DNA of 64,000 nucleotides from Eggerthellaceae bacterium (lineage in GTDB: Bacteria; Actinomycetota; Coriobacteriia; Coriobacteriales; Eggerthellaceae). The notes under the pieces were generated by a model. That model did no database searches and was not told where the DNA came from. It worked only from the letters and a program-made list of their open reading frames with translations. The translations under genes were made by a program, and so were the position numbers. Position 1 is the first letter of the stretch. The number at the start of each line of letters is the position of its first letter. The DNA is taken from contig CAJTDS010000008.1 of assembly GCA_910575165.1 (NCBI GenBank), positions 55,398 through 119,397 on the forward strand. Direction: 5' to 3'. Positions 25,978 through 33,392 of this stretch are shown piece by piece.

Positions 25978-26199
25978 ATTATTTACAGGCTCCTTGTTTA
26001 GGAAGAAGGTCACCATTGGAAAGATATAGTTATAATTGTTTCGGTGATATGATAACGCGTTGATGGGAAACCGTCGGGCAAACGCTACGATTGTCACCAA
26101 TAAGGTTGCCTTTGGGAGTAGAACCGCTGGAAACCGCGGCCGCCCGAAGGCACCGCGAAGCGAAGCGCACATCTTCAAGCTACGATCGGAAGGCACACT

Positions 26200-26895
26200 A
26201 TGCGCGAAACAATGCACCGCATCCTCGTCTGCGACGACGAGCCCTCCATAACCGAATTCGTGAGCTACGCCCTGAAAAAGGAAGGCTTCACGGTCGATGT
26301 CGTCGACAACGGCGAAGAAGCCCTGAACCTGGCTGCGAAGAACAGCTACGACCTGTTCGTTTTGGACATCATGCTGCCGGGCATGGACGGCTACGAGCTG
26401 TGCCGCCGCCTGCGGGCGCGCACGTCGGTGCCCGTGCTGTTCCTCTCCGCCCGCGACACCGAGCTTGACAAGGTGGTGGGCCTGGAAATCGGCGGCGACG
26501 ACTACCTGGCCAAGCCCTTCGGCGTGCGCGAGCTCATCGCCCGCGTGCGCGCGCTACTGCGCCGCGGCAACGGAGGTGACTTCCCGGGCGCCAACCACGC
26601 CATCACCGCCTCCGGCATCACGCTGGACGAAGACGCCCACACCGCTTCGGGCGACCATGGCGAGATCGAGCTCACCCCGCGCGAGTTCGAGCTGCTGGCC
26701 AGTCTTATGAAGAACGCCGGGCGCGTGGTCTCCCGCGAGGATCTGCTGCGCGACGCCTGGGGTTGGGAGTACCTGACCGAGACCAAGACCGTGGACACGC
26801 ACATCAAACGCCTGCGCGACAAGATCGAATCCGCCGGCTACGACCCGGCGCTGGTGGAGACGGTCCGCGGCTACGGGTACCGATTCAAGGCGTAG
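26200..26895 (+). CDS. OmpR/PhoB-family response regulator, orphan
   Basis: A 231-residue two-component regulator. The receiver domain has the acidic pair (VCDDEPS), the phosphoacceptor Asp in LFVLDIMLPGMDGYELC and the lysine in DDYLAKPFGVREL. The C-terminal winged helix reads IELTPREFELLASLMKNAGRVVSRE and TVDTHIKRLRDKIE. No histidine kinase is next to it, so the partner is elsewhere. A strong terminator follows, so it is a single-gene unit. Target genes are unknown. Confidence 0.92.
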   Translation: MRETMHRILVCDDEPSITEFVSYALKKEGFTVDVVDNGEEALNLAAKNSYDLFVLDIMLPGMDGYELCRRLRARTSVPVLFLSARDTELDKVVGLEIGGDDYLAKPFGVRELIARVRALLRRGNGGDFPGANHAITASGITLDEDAHTASGDHGEIELTPREFELLASLMKNAGRVVSREDLLRDAWGWEYLTETKTVDTHIKRLRDKIESAGYDPALVETVRGYGYRFKA

Positions 26896-26934
26896 CGCAG
26901 AGCCGAAGCGCTACCGTATTGCCGGAGCAGACAG

Positions 26935-26966
26935 GGCGCATCCTTCGCGGGTGCGCCTTTTTTTTT
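26935..26966 (+). terminator. rho-independent terminator of the response regulator
   Basis: GGCGCATCC (26935-26943) pairs with GGGTGCGCC (26949-26957) with one wobble pair, followed by nine T. Confidence 0.92.
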
Positions 26967-27139
26967 GCGCGCGCCGGCCCCCGCCGCACCGGGCAGGCGG
27001 GCGGCACCGGCGCCCGGCACCTAGCATCAGGGCGCCCGCCATGCCGATCTTTCGTTTCAGCACGCATACGGTTGGACGCAACGAGGGGCTGATTGCTTAC
27101 AATAGAGCGGACCAGCGAAGACGCTCCAGGAGGTTCGCC

Positions 27140-27910
27140 ATGATCGTCGGCATCACCACCATGTACTCGGAAATCGAGCAGCCGGACGAGCTCACCCGCA
27201 TCGAGCGCGTGGCCATCGAATACATCTCGGCTCTGCAGAACACAGGCGCCACCGTAGCGCTCATCCCGCCCATGCACGCCGGCCACCGTAAGCTGCAGCT
27301 AGAATCGGGACCGCAGGAATGGCAGCGCATCGTTAAGGACAAGGCGCACGACCAGGCGAAAGAGCTGGTTGGACGCTTGGATGCCCTGGTGCTTTCGGGA
27401 GGGCGCGACCTCAACCCCGCCCTCTACGACCAAGACCCCCATGCCGAAACCGCGCCGGCGCGCTTCGAGCGCGACACGCTTGAGCAGGCGCTTGCCCGCG
27501 CGGCGTTTCTGGCCGACCTGCCCACCTTGGGCATTTGTCGAGGCATGCAGATGATGGACGTCGCCCTGGGCGGCACGCTCTACCAACACGTCCCCGACCT
27601 GGCAACGGGCGCCTCCCACAGCCAGCAGGTCCCCTACCAGGAGACCTCCCACATCGTGGACGTGGCGCCGGACACGCTGCTCTCGCGCATCTTCGACACC
27701 GACTCGCTGGCCGTGAACTCCATGCACCATCAGGCCGTGGACCAGGTGGCCCCCCAACTGGTGCCGTCGGCGAAGGACGCAGATGGCATCGTAGAGGCTA
27801 TCGAGGCGCCGTCGAAGCGCTTCTTCCTGGGCGTCCAGTGGCATCCCGAGTACCTTCCCGACCATGCCGTTCTTTTCACCGCGCTTGCGGAGGCGTGCCG
27901 GAAAGGTTAG
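27140..27910 (+). CDS. class I glutamine amidotransferase-like hydrolase (peptidase C26, PuuD family)
   Basis: A 256-residue cytosolic hydrolase. The nucleophile elbow is LGICRGMQMMDVALGG (Cys), and VQWHPEYL supplies the His/Glu of the triad. The family includes gamma-glutamyl-GABA hydrolase of putrescine breakdown and other gamma-glutamyl hydrolases. Putrescine is made by the pathway at the left of the window, but no other puu gene is near, so the substrate stays open. The ATG at 27140 has CAGGAGG upstream; longer in-frame extensions are not supported. Confidence 0.85.
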   Translation: MIVGITTMYSEIEQPDELTRIERVAIEYISALQNTGATVALIPPMHAGHRKLQLESGPQEWQRIVKDKAHDQAKELVGRLDALVLSGGRDLNPALYDQDPHAETAPARFERDTLEQALARAAFLADLPTLGICRGMQMMDVALGGTLYQHVPDLATGASHSQQVPYQETSHIVDVAPDTLLSRIFDTDSLAVNSMHHQAVDQVAPQLVPSAKDADGIVEAIEAPSKRFFLGVQWHPEYLPDHAVLFTALAEACRKG

Positions 27911-28350
27911 CGGGAAGCCGCCCCGAAGGCGAACGACGCCGGCGGCAGCGCAATGGGGCCGAGGTGCGCACCCCCGGCCCCATCGAAAGGAATACCGACA
28001 GCTTGGCAGGCGGTTCAAACGCCCGAGCCCGTTGGCGACGGGGTTGCCGCAAAAAGCTTGTGGACCTGTACTTGGCGAAGACAGTCGTCGGAAGCGTTGC
28101 ATGGCAAAGCCATCGGTGGCGGGTATTGTACAAAATTATTACGACGTTGCAAACCCCTTCTCCATATGGTCGGGAGCGCGAAGGTCCGGCTTGCCTTGCA
28201 GCCTGCAGCCATCCGCCGACGGCCGAAAACGCAAAGCGAGGGAGCGCCTTCAGGGCATCTCCCTCGCATCTGAACCACATAATGCCGCCTGCGCAATCAC
28301 CGATAAGCAGGCAGCCGAAGCGGGCCGAGCCCGATGCCCTCGCCGAGCGC
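27911..28350. other. non-coding gap with two hairpins
   Basis: About 440 nt between convergent genes. ATGGGGCCG (27953-27961) pairs with CGGCCCCAT (27975-27983), a hairpin without T run that may still end the hydrolase transcript. An AT-rich island (TATTGTACAAAATTATTAC) lies near 28125-28145. No open frame here has a ribosome-binding site or family resemblance. Confidence 0.4.
28224..28267 (-). terminator. probable terminator of the ferritin gene
   Basis: On the minus strand GCGAGGGAG (28267-28259) pairs with CTCCCTCGC (28244-28236) and is followed by TTTGCGTTTTC. Confidence 0.6.
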
Positions 28351-28412
28351 GCCGGCCAGCCGACGGGCGCGCCTACTCCTTGCCGGCCAGCCGACGGGCG
28401 CGCTTACTCCTT
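28351..28412. repeat. 31-bp tandem duplication covering the ferritin stop codon
   Basis: Two adjacent 31-bp copies, 28351-28381 and 28382-28412, differ at one base (28373 C, 28404 T). Each begins GCCGGCCAGCCGACGGGCGC. The right copy contains the ferritin codons for Gly-Lys-Glu and the TAA stop; the left copy repeats them with TAG. A third partial copy begins at 28413. It is a recent-looking duplication of the 3' end of the gene. Confidence 0.85.
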
Positions 28413-28922
28413 GCCGGCCAGAGGGCTGGGCACGCTGTAGGTGCGCGCCGCGTTCTCCTGGTCGAGGTCGTAAAGCGCCTTGGCGTCGTCGCCGAACAGC
28501 TTCATGCGCGTGACCATGGTCTCGGCGTTGTCCTCTTCCTCCTGCTGCTCCTCGATGAACCAGGACAGGAAGTTCATGGTACGGTAATCGTGAGCTTCCG
28601 CGGCGGCGGCGTAGATGGCGTTGATGAGGCTGGTCACGTACTTCTCGTGCTCGAGGGCGGCCTCCAGGGGCTGCACGAAGTCGGTAAACTCCTTGTCGGG
28701 CTGGTCGATGGCGAGAAGCTTCACGTCGCAGCTGTTCTCATGCAGGTAGTTGCGGAAGATAAGGGCATGGTCGAGCTCCTCCTTGGCCTGGATGTTGTAC
28801 CAGTTGGCGAAGCCCTTCAGGCCCTTCTGCTCGTAGTAGTCGGCGAAGGACAGGTACAGGTAGGAGGAGTACAGCTCCTTGTTGATCTGGTCGTTAAGCA
28901 GTTCGTACACACGCTGATCCAT
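28404..28922 (-). CDS. ftnA: ferritin (non-haem iron storage)
   Basis: A 172-residue four-helix-bundle protein. The ferroxidase ligands are visible: Glu in NDQINKELYSSYLYLSFA, the EExxH pair in AKEELDHALIF, and downstream Glu in EEQQEEEDNAE. Cages of 24 subunits store iron and remove peroxide-generating Fe2+. The length is normal. The ATG at 28922 has GGAGG upstream. The last residues lie in a 31-bp tandem duplication. It is divergent from the universal stress protein. Confidence 0.95.
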   Translation of the reverse strand: MDQRVYELLNDQINKELYSSYLYLSFADYYEQKGLKGFANWYNIQAKEELDHALIFRNYLHENSCDVKLLAIDQPDKEFTDFVQPLEAALEHEKYVTSLINAIYAAAAEAHDYRTMNFLSWFIEEQQEEEDNAETMVTRMKLFGDDAKALYDLDQENAARTYSVPSPLAGKE

Positions 28923-29249
28923 GATGGTGCCTCCTTGGCGTTAGGTTCAGGTTTCGATGCCAGGCCGCGTCCGGACGAACGCAGCTTGGCAAATCATAGC
29001 GCTTTCCTAGGGGCTCCCTCGACCTGCCGCCGCAATCTCAACTCAACCTTTACAGGCAGGTTGCCCAGCGGACGAATTCCCGCAAAGGTATCGCTGCGTT
29101 GACAACTTCTGCACACTGGCTCCCGCATACGTGAGCAGGCATATGATGACTTCAAGGGTTTTATTTGAGGCGCAAGGGTCCGCCCCCCAGCACTCGAGCT
29201 TGCAGCAGAAACAGGGACGCAGCCCTTCGGACGACACAAGGAGGCCATC
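28923..29249. other. divergent promoter region of ferritin and universal stress protein
   Basis: 327 nt without a gene. TTGACA occurs at 29099-29104 on the plus strand, but no canonical -10 is at 17 nt. TATGAT-like sequence near 28998 on the minus strand may serve ferritin. No Fur- or DtxR-type box was recognised. Confidence 0.3.
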
Positions 29250-29729
29250 ATGGATTCGAAAACCGTACTCGTTCCCTTCGACGGGTCAGTTCACGCAACC
29301 AAGGCTATGGAGGTTTCCGCGACCATTCTGAAGGACTTTCCCGACGTGCCTGTCATCGTGCTCACCGTGGTCGATGAAGCGATCGACCTGTCGGCGCTGA
29401 GCGCAGAAGCCGGCGTGGGCATTGGAGGAACGGCCATCTTCAACTACATCGAGGCCGACAAGGTGAGCCATATCGACGTGCAGCACGCCATGGACGCCAT
29501 GGAGAAAGCCGGTGCGGAAGCCTATGCCGGCGTGCCCGAAGGCAGCGTGAAGTACGTCACGGTAGTCGGCCCCGACGTTGCGACCGCTATCGCAGGGTTT
29601 GCCAAGGAGCACAACGTGGGTATGATCGTCATGGGCCGCCATGGCGCAGGCGGCCTGCGAGGCCTGCTCGGCGGCGTAGCCAAGGGCGTGCAGGAGCACA
29701 CCGACGTGCCGGTGCTCACCATCAAGTAG
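29250..29729 (+). CDS. universal stress protein (UspA family)
   Basis: A 159-residue alpha/beta protein with the Usp N-terminal strand KTVLVPFDGSVHATKAMEVS and the C-terminal ATP-binding motif GMIVMGRHGAGGLRGLLGGVAKGV (GxxG-(9)-G(S/T) type), so it is predicted to bind ATP. The role is stress or stationary-phase protection; nothing more specific can be read. The ATG at 29250 has AAGGAGG upstream. It is followed by a 23-bp repeat array. Confidence 0.92.
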   Translation: MDSKTVLVPFDGSVHATKAMEVSATILKDFPDVPVIVLTVVDEAIDLSALSAEAGVGIGGTAIFNYIEADKVSHIDVQHAMDAMEKAGAEAYAGVPEGSVKYVTVVGPDVATAIAGFAKEHNVGMIVMGRHGAGGLRGLLGGVAKGVQEHTDVPVLTIK

Positions 29730-29887
29730 CAGCGACGCAGCAGCGGCCAAAGGCGCGCAGGCGGCGGTGCGAGCAGCGTTCGCGGTCGCGCAGGCGGTTG
29801 GGTTGGCCGCACAACAGGCAACTCGATACACGCTCTCTAACCTGGTAATATAGTGAGTTTCCCCAGGTCAGAAAGCAGACGGGAATT

Positions 29888-30025
29888 CGCACGACATGCC
29901 GGTTGTGCGCCGCATATCCGGCATGTCGCGCAACGCGCATCCGACAGGTCTCGCAGCGCGCATCCGACAGGCCGTGCACCGCACATCCGAGAGATCGTGA
30001 GCTGCACGACCGGCAAGCTGTGCGG
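29888..30025. repeat. six tandem degenerate 23-bp repeats with internal dyads
   Basis: Six contiguous 23-bp units start at 29888, 29911, 29934, 29957, 29980 and 30003. Units 3 and 4 share CGCGCATCCGACAGG; the others keep a CGCA start, a central CCGnnAnG and a GTGCnC-like end. Within units 1 and 2 CGACATGCCGG (29892-29902) and CCGGCATGTCG (29918-29928) form an 11-bp stem. The 23-bp period is not a multiple of three and there are no spacers, so it is neither a coding repeat nor a CRISPR array. It sits between convergent uspA-like and tRNA genes. Confidence 0.75.
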
Positions 30026-30033
30026 CTCGCAGC

Positions 30034-30073
30034 AAAAAAAGGGCGGCCACCCGGTTTACCAGGTGGCCGCCTT
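30034..30073 (-). terminator. rho-independent terminator of tRNA-Ala
   Basis: On the minus strand AAAGGCGGCCACCTGG pairs with CCGGGTGGCCGCCC and is followed by seven T (30034-30040 on the plus strand as A). It lies just downstream of the tRNA. Confidence 0.9.
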
Positions 30074-30082
30074 TACCATCAG

Positions 30083-30158
30083 TGGTGGAGATGAGGGGGC
30101 TCGAACCCCCGACCCCCACGTTGCGAACGTGGTGCTCTCCCAGCTGAGCTACATCCCC
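30083..30158 (-). tRNA. tRNA-Ala (anticodon CGC)
   Basis: A 76-nt cloverleaf: acceptor GGGGATG/CATCTCC with G-U pairs, D-arm TAGCTCAGCTGGGAGAGC, anticodon stem CCACG/CGTGG with loop TTCGCAA (anticodon CGC, reading GCG), T-arm GGGGGTTCGAACCCCC, discriminator A, and an encoded CCA at 30085-30083. GCG is a frequent Ala codon in this GC-rich genome. Confidence 0.97.
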
Positions 30159-30189
30159 ACAGATTGGTGCGCTTGATGCGCGACTCATT

Positions 30190-30218
30190 ATTTTGCCGCA
30201 ACGGCGGCCATCTGTCAA
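30190..30218 (-). promoter_or_regulatory. promoter of tRNA-Ala
   Basis: On the minus strand TTGACA (30218-30213), 17 nt, CAAAAT (30195-30190). Transcription would start about 25 nt before the mature 5' end. Confidence 0.65.
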
Positions 30219-30266
30219 GAACGAACATTCCCAAGCAAGGCACTCCAGCCAGGCGCAGAAACAAAC

Positions 30267-30331
30267 CATAGCTTTTTGCTATGAATATCTATTCGCCTTA
30301 TATATAAGGAATCACCTGGTCTTTTCCAGGT
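30267..30331. promoter_or_regulatory. three consecutive dyads in an AT-rich non-coding stretch
   Basis: The gap 30159-30492 is markedly AT-rich around 30260-30380. It contains CATAGC-TTTTT-GCTATG (30267-30283), the perfect palindrome CCTTATATATAAGG (30296-30309) and ACCTGG-TCTTTT-CCAGGT (30314-30331) in a row. They precede a small ORF at 30493. They may be operators, or folded RNA; the sequence alone cannot decide. Confidence 0.4.
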
Positions 30332-30492
30332 TTGTAAACATTAATTGCCTCTAGCGTTTGTTTCCAAACCGTTGTATATTAGTGCGCAGGTGCAAGGCGG
30401 GCAGTCGTAGTGCAAACACAGCCCGTCCGTCCTTGCCCACACCCGGCGAGACGCCCGTCCCAACCCGCAGCGCAGCGGAAGGAGCGATAGAC

Positions 30493-30690
30493 ATGTCGGC
30501 CACGGCAGACCAGGAACTGAACGAGCGGATCATTGCTGTTTCGCGCCTTATCGGGTCGTTCTTCGGGTCAGGTGAAGCGGATTGCCCGCAGCGTGGTCCG
30601 GGCGTCGAGGAGGGACTGCCTGAAAGCACGGTCATCTTCCTTGAAGACCAGCCCGATCAGGGCCTGCCGTTTCCCCAATCCCAAAACTAG
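30493..30690 (+). CDS. small hypothetical protein
   Basis: A 65-residue ORF with ATG at 30493 and GGAAGGAG about 9 nt upstream. The N-terminal half (LNERIIAVSRLIGSFFGSGE) could be an amphipathic helix; the C-terminal half is acidic with Pro. No family was recognised. The good ribosome-binding site and the structured AT-rich upstream DNA are the only support, so it may be spurious. Confidence 0.4.
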   Translation: MSATADQELNERIIAVSRLIGSFFGSGEADCPQRGPGVEEGLPESTVIFLEDQPDQGLPFPQSQN

Positions 30691-30784
30691 CAGCTAGAGC
30701 GTACCGCACGCCACTAGACCTTTTCGCCGTACATCATCCAGCGCGGAAGGATGGAGCTGGTCAAGGCTGAAGCGCATCGCATGC

Positions 30785-30838
30785 CGACGGGCCCTTCCGC
30801 GCTCTCCCCTTTCGGTGAGAGCGCGGAAGGGCCCGTCG
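30785..30838. repeat. 22-bp perfect inverted repeat without U-tract
   Basis: CGACGGGCCCTTCCGCGCTC plus two more bases (30785-30806) pair perfectly with 30817-30838 around a 10-nt loop. ATTAAGG follows on the plus strand, so no T run; it lies between the small ORF and the convergent veg gene and may act as a bidirectional barrier to transcription. Confidence 0.65.
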
Positions 30839-30891
30839 ATTAAGGCTCGTTCATGAAAACGCGAAGGCCGAACGTCGCTTCGCATCCAGCG

Positions 30892-31230
30892 CTAGGCTAG
30901 GACGCTCTCCTCCAGCGGCTCGTCCATCATGTCCGAGAAGACGTCGTTCTCTTCGGGAACGAAGGGCTGGAACAGCGGTTCGCCGTTTTGGGAAAGCTCC
31001 ACCATGCCCGTGAGCACATCCACGTACTGGTAGGACTGGCGGGCGGTGCGGCCGCGCTTGCGGTCCATCTCCAGAATGAACAGCTGGGGATGCACCTGCA
31101 TCAGCGTACCCTCGTTCTCGACGATCTTCGAGCGGCCCATGTTGGCACGCACCTTCAGACGCTGGCCTACGAAATCGTTGAGCGTATCGTGAATCGAATC
31201 AACGATCTGCGCCTGCTTTGCTAGGTCCAT
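30892..31230 (-). CDS. veg: Veg-family protein (DUF1021)
   Basis: A 112-residue protein matching the Veg family: a helical start (QIVDSIHDTLNDFVGQRLKVRANMGRSK) then a small beta-rich core (GTLMQVHPQLFILEMDR and YQYVDVLTGMVELS). In Bacillus Veg affects biofilm and spore outgrowth; its biochemical action is not settled. The ATG at 31230 was preferred to 31245 because GGGAAG precedes it by 8 nt. The C-terminal ~30 residues are acidic and beyond the family core. Confidence 0.8.
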   Translation of the reverse strand: MDLAKQAQIVDSIHDTLNDFVGQRLKVRANMGRSKIVENEGTLMQVHPQLFILEMDRKRGRTARQSYQYVDVLTGMVELSQNGEPLFQPFVPEENDVFSDMMDEPLEESVLA

Positions 31231-31474
31231 GTTAGAACTTCCCATCGAAGGTTGACAACAAAACGACGAGGCAGCATTTTATCACGTCAGTCAACCTCTG
31301 TCCTGCGTCTTCCCCAAGACGACAGAGAACCGACCGGCCGCGGACGGGCGGACGGCCGTCCTCGCGGGGCGGGCGGCGTACCCTGGGGAAACCGCATCGT
31401 CACCCTATACCGGACGCCATCCCATCGTAGGGCGCATCCGGAGGAAAGGCGTCGGGGGCTTGCCCTGCTACACC

Positions 31475-32032
31475 CTAGTTGAACTGCTGCTGAGTCTTCT
31501 CCAGCCCGTGCTCCATCAGGAGCAACGCCGCCTGGGACGCCTGGTCGCAGGCTTGGGCGAAGTCCTCCTCGGCCTCGCGCTTCGGGCGGCTGAGCACCCA
31601 GTCGACCACGGGCATGCGCCCCGGAGGCCGCCCGATGCCGCAACGAATGCGGAACCAGTCGCGGGTCTGCAGCTTGTCGCAGATGGAGCGCAGGCCGTTG
31701 TGACCCGCATGGCCTCCGCCGAACTTCACGCGAATAGTGCCCGGGTCGATGTCCAGCTCGTCGTGGATGACGATGAGGTGGTCGGGCTGCACTCCGTAGG
31801 TCTTCAGGAGCGTCTTCACGGGGCCGCCGGAGGTGTTCATGTAGCTTTGGGGCTTTGCCAGCACCATGTCGTGCCCGCGCCAGCTTCCCTTGGCCGTAAG
31901 CGCCCCTCCCTCGCTCTTCCAGTAACGGGCTCCTACTTCCTCGGCCAAGCGGTCGACGGCGTCGAAGCCGGCGTTGTGGCGCGTGTGCGCGTACTCCTCC
32001 CCGGGGTTTCCCAGGCCGACGACAAGGTACAT
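31475..32032 (-). CDS. pth: peptidyl-tRNA hydrolase
   Basis: Releases tRNA from peptidyl-tRNA dropped by ribosomes. The 185-residue protein has MYLVVGLGNPGEEYAHTRHNAGF (with catalytic His in TRHN), KPQSYMNTSG, VIHDELDI and GGGHAGHNGLRSI, all Pth signatures. The ATG at 32032 lies only 9 nt after the prs stop and has AGGA 7 nt upstream, so the genes are coupled; an upstream GTG at 32038 would add two residues. Confidence 0.96.
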   Translation of the reverse strand: MYLVVGLGNPGEEYAHTRHNAGFDAVDRLAEEVGARYWKSEGGALTAKGSWRGHDMVLAKPQSYMNTSGGPVKTLLKTYGVQPDHLIVIHDELDIDPGTIRVKFGGGHAGHNGLRSICDKLQTRDWFRIRCGIGRPPGRMPVVDWVLSRPKREAEEDFAQACDQASQAALLLMEHGLEKTQQQFN

Positions 32033-32041
32033 GGACACTTC

Positions 32042-33007
32042 CTACTCGAACAGCTGGGCCACGGAGCCGTTGGTGTAGACGTTGCTGATGGTCTTGGCGA
32101 ACAGCGGCCCCACGGAGAGCACCTTAATCTTGCCGGTCTGGCGCTCGAGCGGCACGGGCACGGCGTTGGTGACCACCACCTGCTCGATGGCGGAGTTCTC
32201 GATGCGATCGTAAGCCGGGCCGCTGAACAGGCCGTGGGTGGCGCAGGCGTACACCTGGTCGGCGCCCTTGGCCTTAAGGGTGGCAGCGGCCGCAACCAGG
32301 GAACCGGCCGTATCGATCATGTCGTCGTTGAGGATGCAGATCTTGCCGTCCACATCTCCGATGAGCGCCGTAATCTCGGCCATATTGTGGTTCGGACGAT
32401 CCTTGTGCATGATGGCCAGGTCGCAGTCCATAAGGGTGGAGAACTTCTTGGCCGCCTTGGCCCGGCCCACGTCCGGCGACACCACGCACAGACGATCCTT
32501 GTCAAGCCCCAGGTTCTGGAAGTAGTCAACGAAGATGGGCATGGCGGTCATATGGTTCACCGGCAGGTCGAAGAAGCCCTGGATGGCGTCCTGGTGCAGG
32601 TCGATGGTGATGACGTTGTCCACGCCGGCGGCGGTGAGCAGGTCGGCCACCAGCTTGGCGGTGATGGGCTCGCGCGGGGCGGCCTTGCGGTCCTGGCGCG
32701 CATAGCCGTAATGGGTGATGACGGCGGAAACCTGGCGGGCCGAGGCGCGCTTGGCGGCGTCCACCATGATGAGCAGCTCCATGAGGGCGTCATTGACGTC
32801 GTAGCCGTTGCCGGCGCACACCGACTGGATGATGAACACGTCGGCGCCGCGGACGCTGTCCTGGTAGCGGGCGTAGATCTCGCCGTTGGCGAACTTCTCG
32901 AGCCGCACGTTGCCCAGCGACACGTTCAGCTCTTTGGCAATGCGCTCGGCCAAAGGCGGGTTCACCGACCCGGCGAATACGGCCATGGACTTCTGCATCT
33001 CGGTCAT
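32042..33007 (-). CDS. prs: ribose-phosphate pyrophosphokinase
   Basis: Makes PRPP from ribose-5-phosphate and ATP for nucleotide, His and Trp synthesis. The 321-residue protein has the PRPP synthetase features ARQDRKAAPREPITAKLVADLL, DLHQDAIQGFFDLPVNH and the PRPP loop DDMIDTAGSLVAAAATL. Length normal. The ATG at 33007 has AAGGAG 7 nt upstream. It is followed directly by pth; glmU, its usual partner, is 1.5 kb upstream with an EamA permease in between. Confidence 0.96.
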   Translation of the reverse strand: MTEMQKSMAVFAGSVNPPLAERIAKELNVSLGNVRLEKFANGEIYARYQDSVRGADVFIIQSVCAGNGYDVNDALMELLIMVDAAKRASARQVSAVITHYGYARQDRKAAPREPITAKLVADLLTAAGVDNVITIDLHQDAIQGFFDLPVNHMTAMPIFVDYFQNLGLDKDRLCVVSPDVGRAKAAKKFSTLMDCDLAIMHKDRPNHNMAEITALIGDVDGKICILNDDMIDTAGSLVAAAATLKAKGADQVYACATHGLFSGPAYDRIENSAIEQVVVTNAVPVPLERQTGKIKVLSVGPLFAKTISNVYTNGSVAQLFE

Positions 33008-33392
33008 GAACGGCTCCTTACCTGGTGCGCGGCTTCTTCGGGCAGGGCGTCGCGGCACCATGGGCCACCCACGCGCCTGCCGCGCTTTTCGATGCGCCCA
33101 TTGTACCCAGCGAGAAAGCTGCGGGGCGCGAGAGCGGCCATATTTCCACCCAACGTTCGCGGGCGCGGCGACAAGGATGCGGCGAGGCGCCGACGGGACA
33201 CCCCGCATCCCGCCGACGGACGCCCGGCCGTTGCACACGGCAAGAGCGAATCGCACCCGGGAGCGCACCGAACGGGCAACGATGCTCCGACGGCCGTGCG
33301 GCCGATGCGCCGAATTGGTAGAATGCTTCTTCGGCGTCGAAGCCATTGCGGGCGGCGCCTGCCCCGTCCCCTGCCGATCCGAAAGCTGAACC
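33008..33392. other. divergent promoter region of prs and the EamA permease
   Basis: 385 nt, very GC-rich, with no gene visible. TACAAT-like sequence (minus strand, near 33105) may serve prs and TAGAAT near 33320 the permease. Confidence 0.3.

Noticed and set aside
27911..28350. A small gene in the gap between the C26 hydrolase and ferritin
   Set aside because: Several open frames exist, but none has a ribosome-binding site, conserved-looking sequence or signal; they read as GC-rich noise.
29888..30025. CRISPR array
   Set aside because: The repeats are contiguous 23-bp units with no spacers and no cas genes are nearby.
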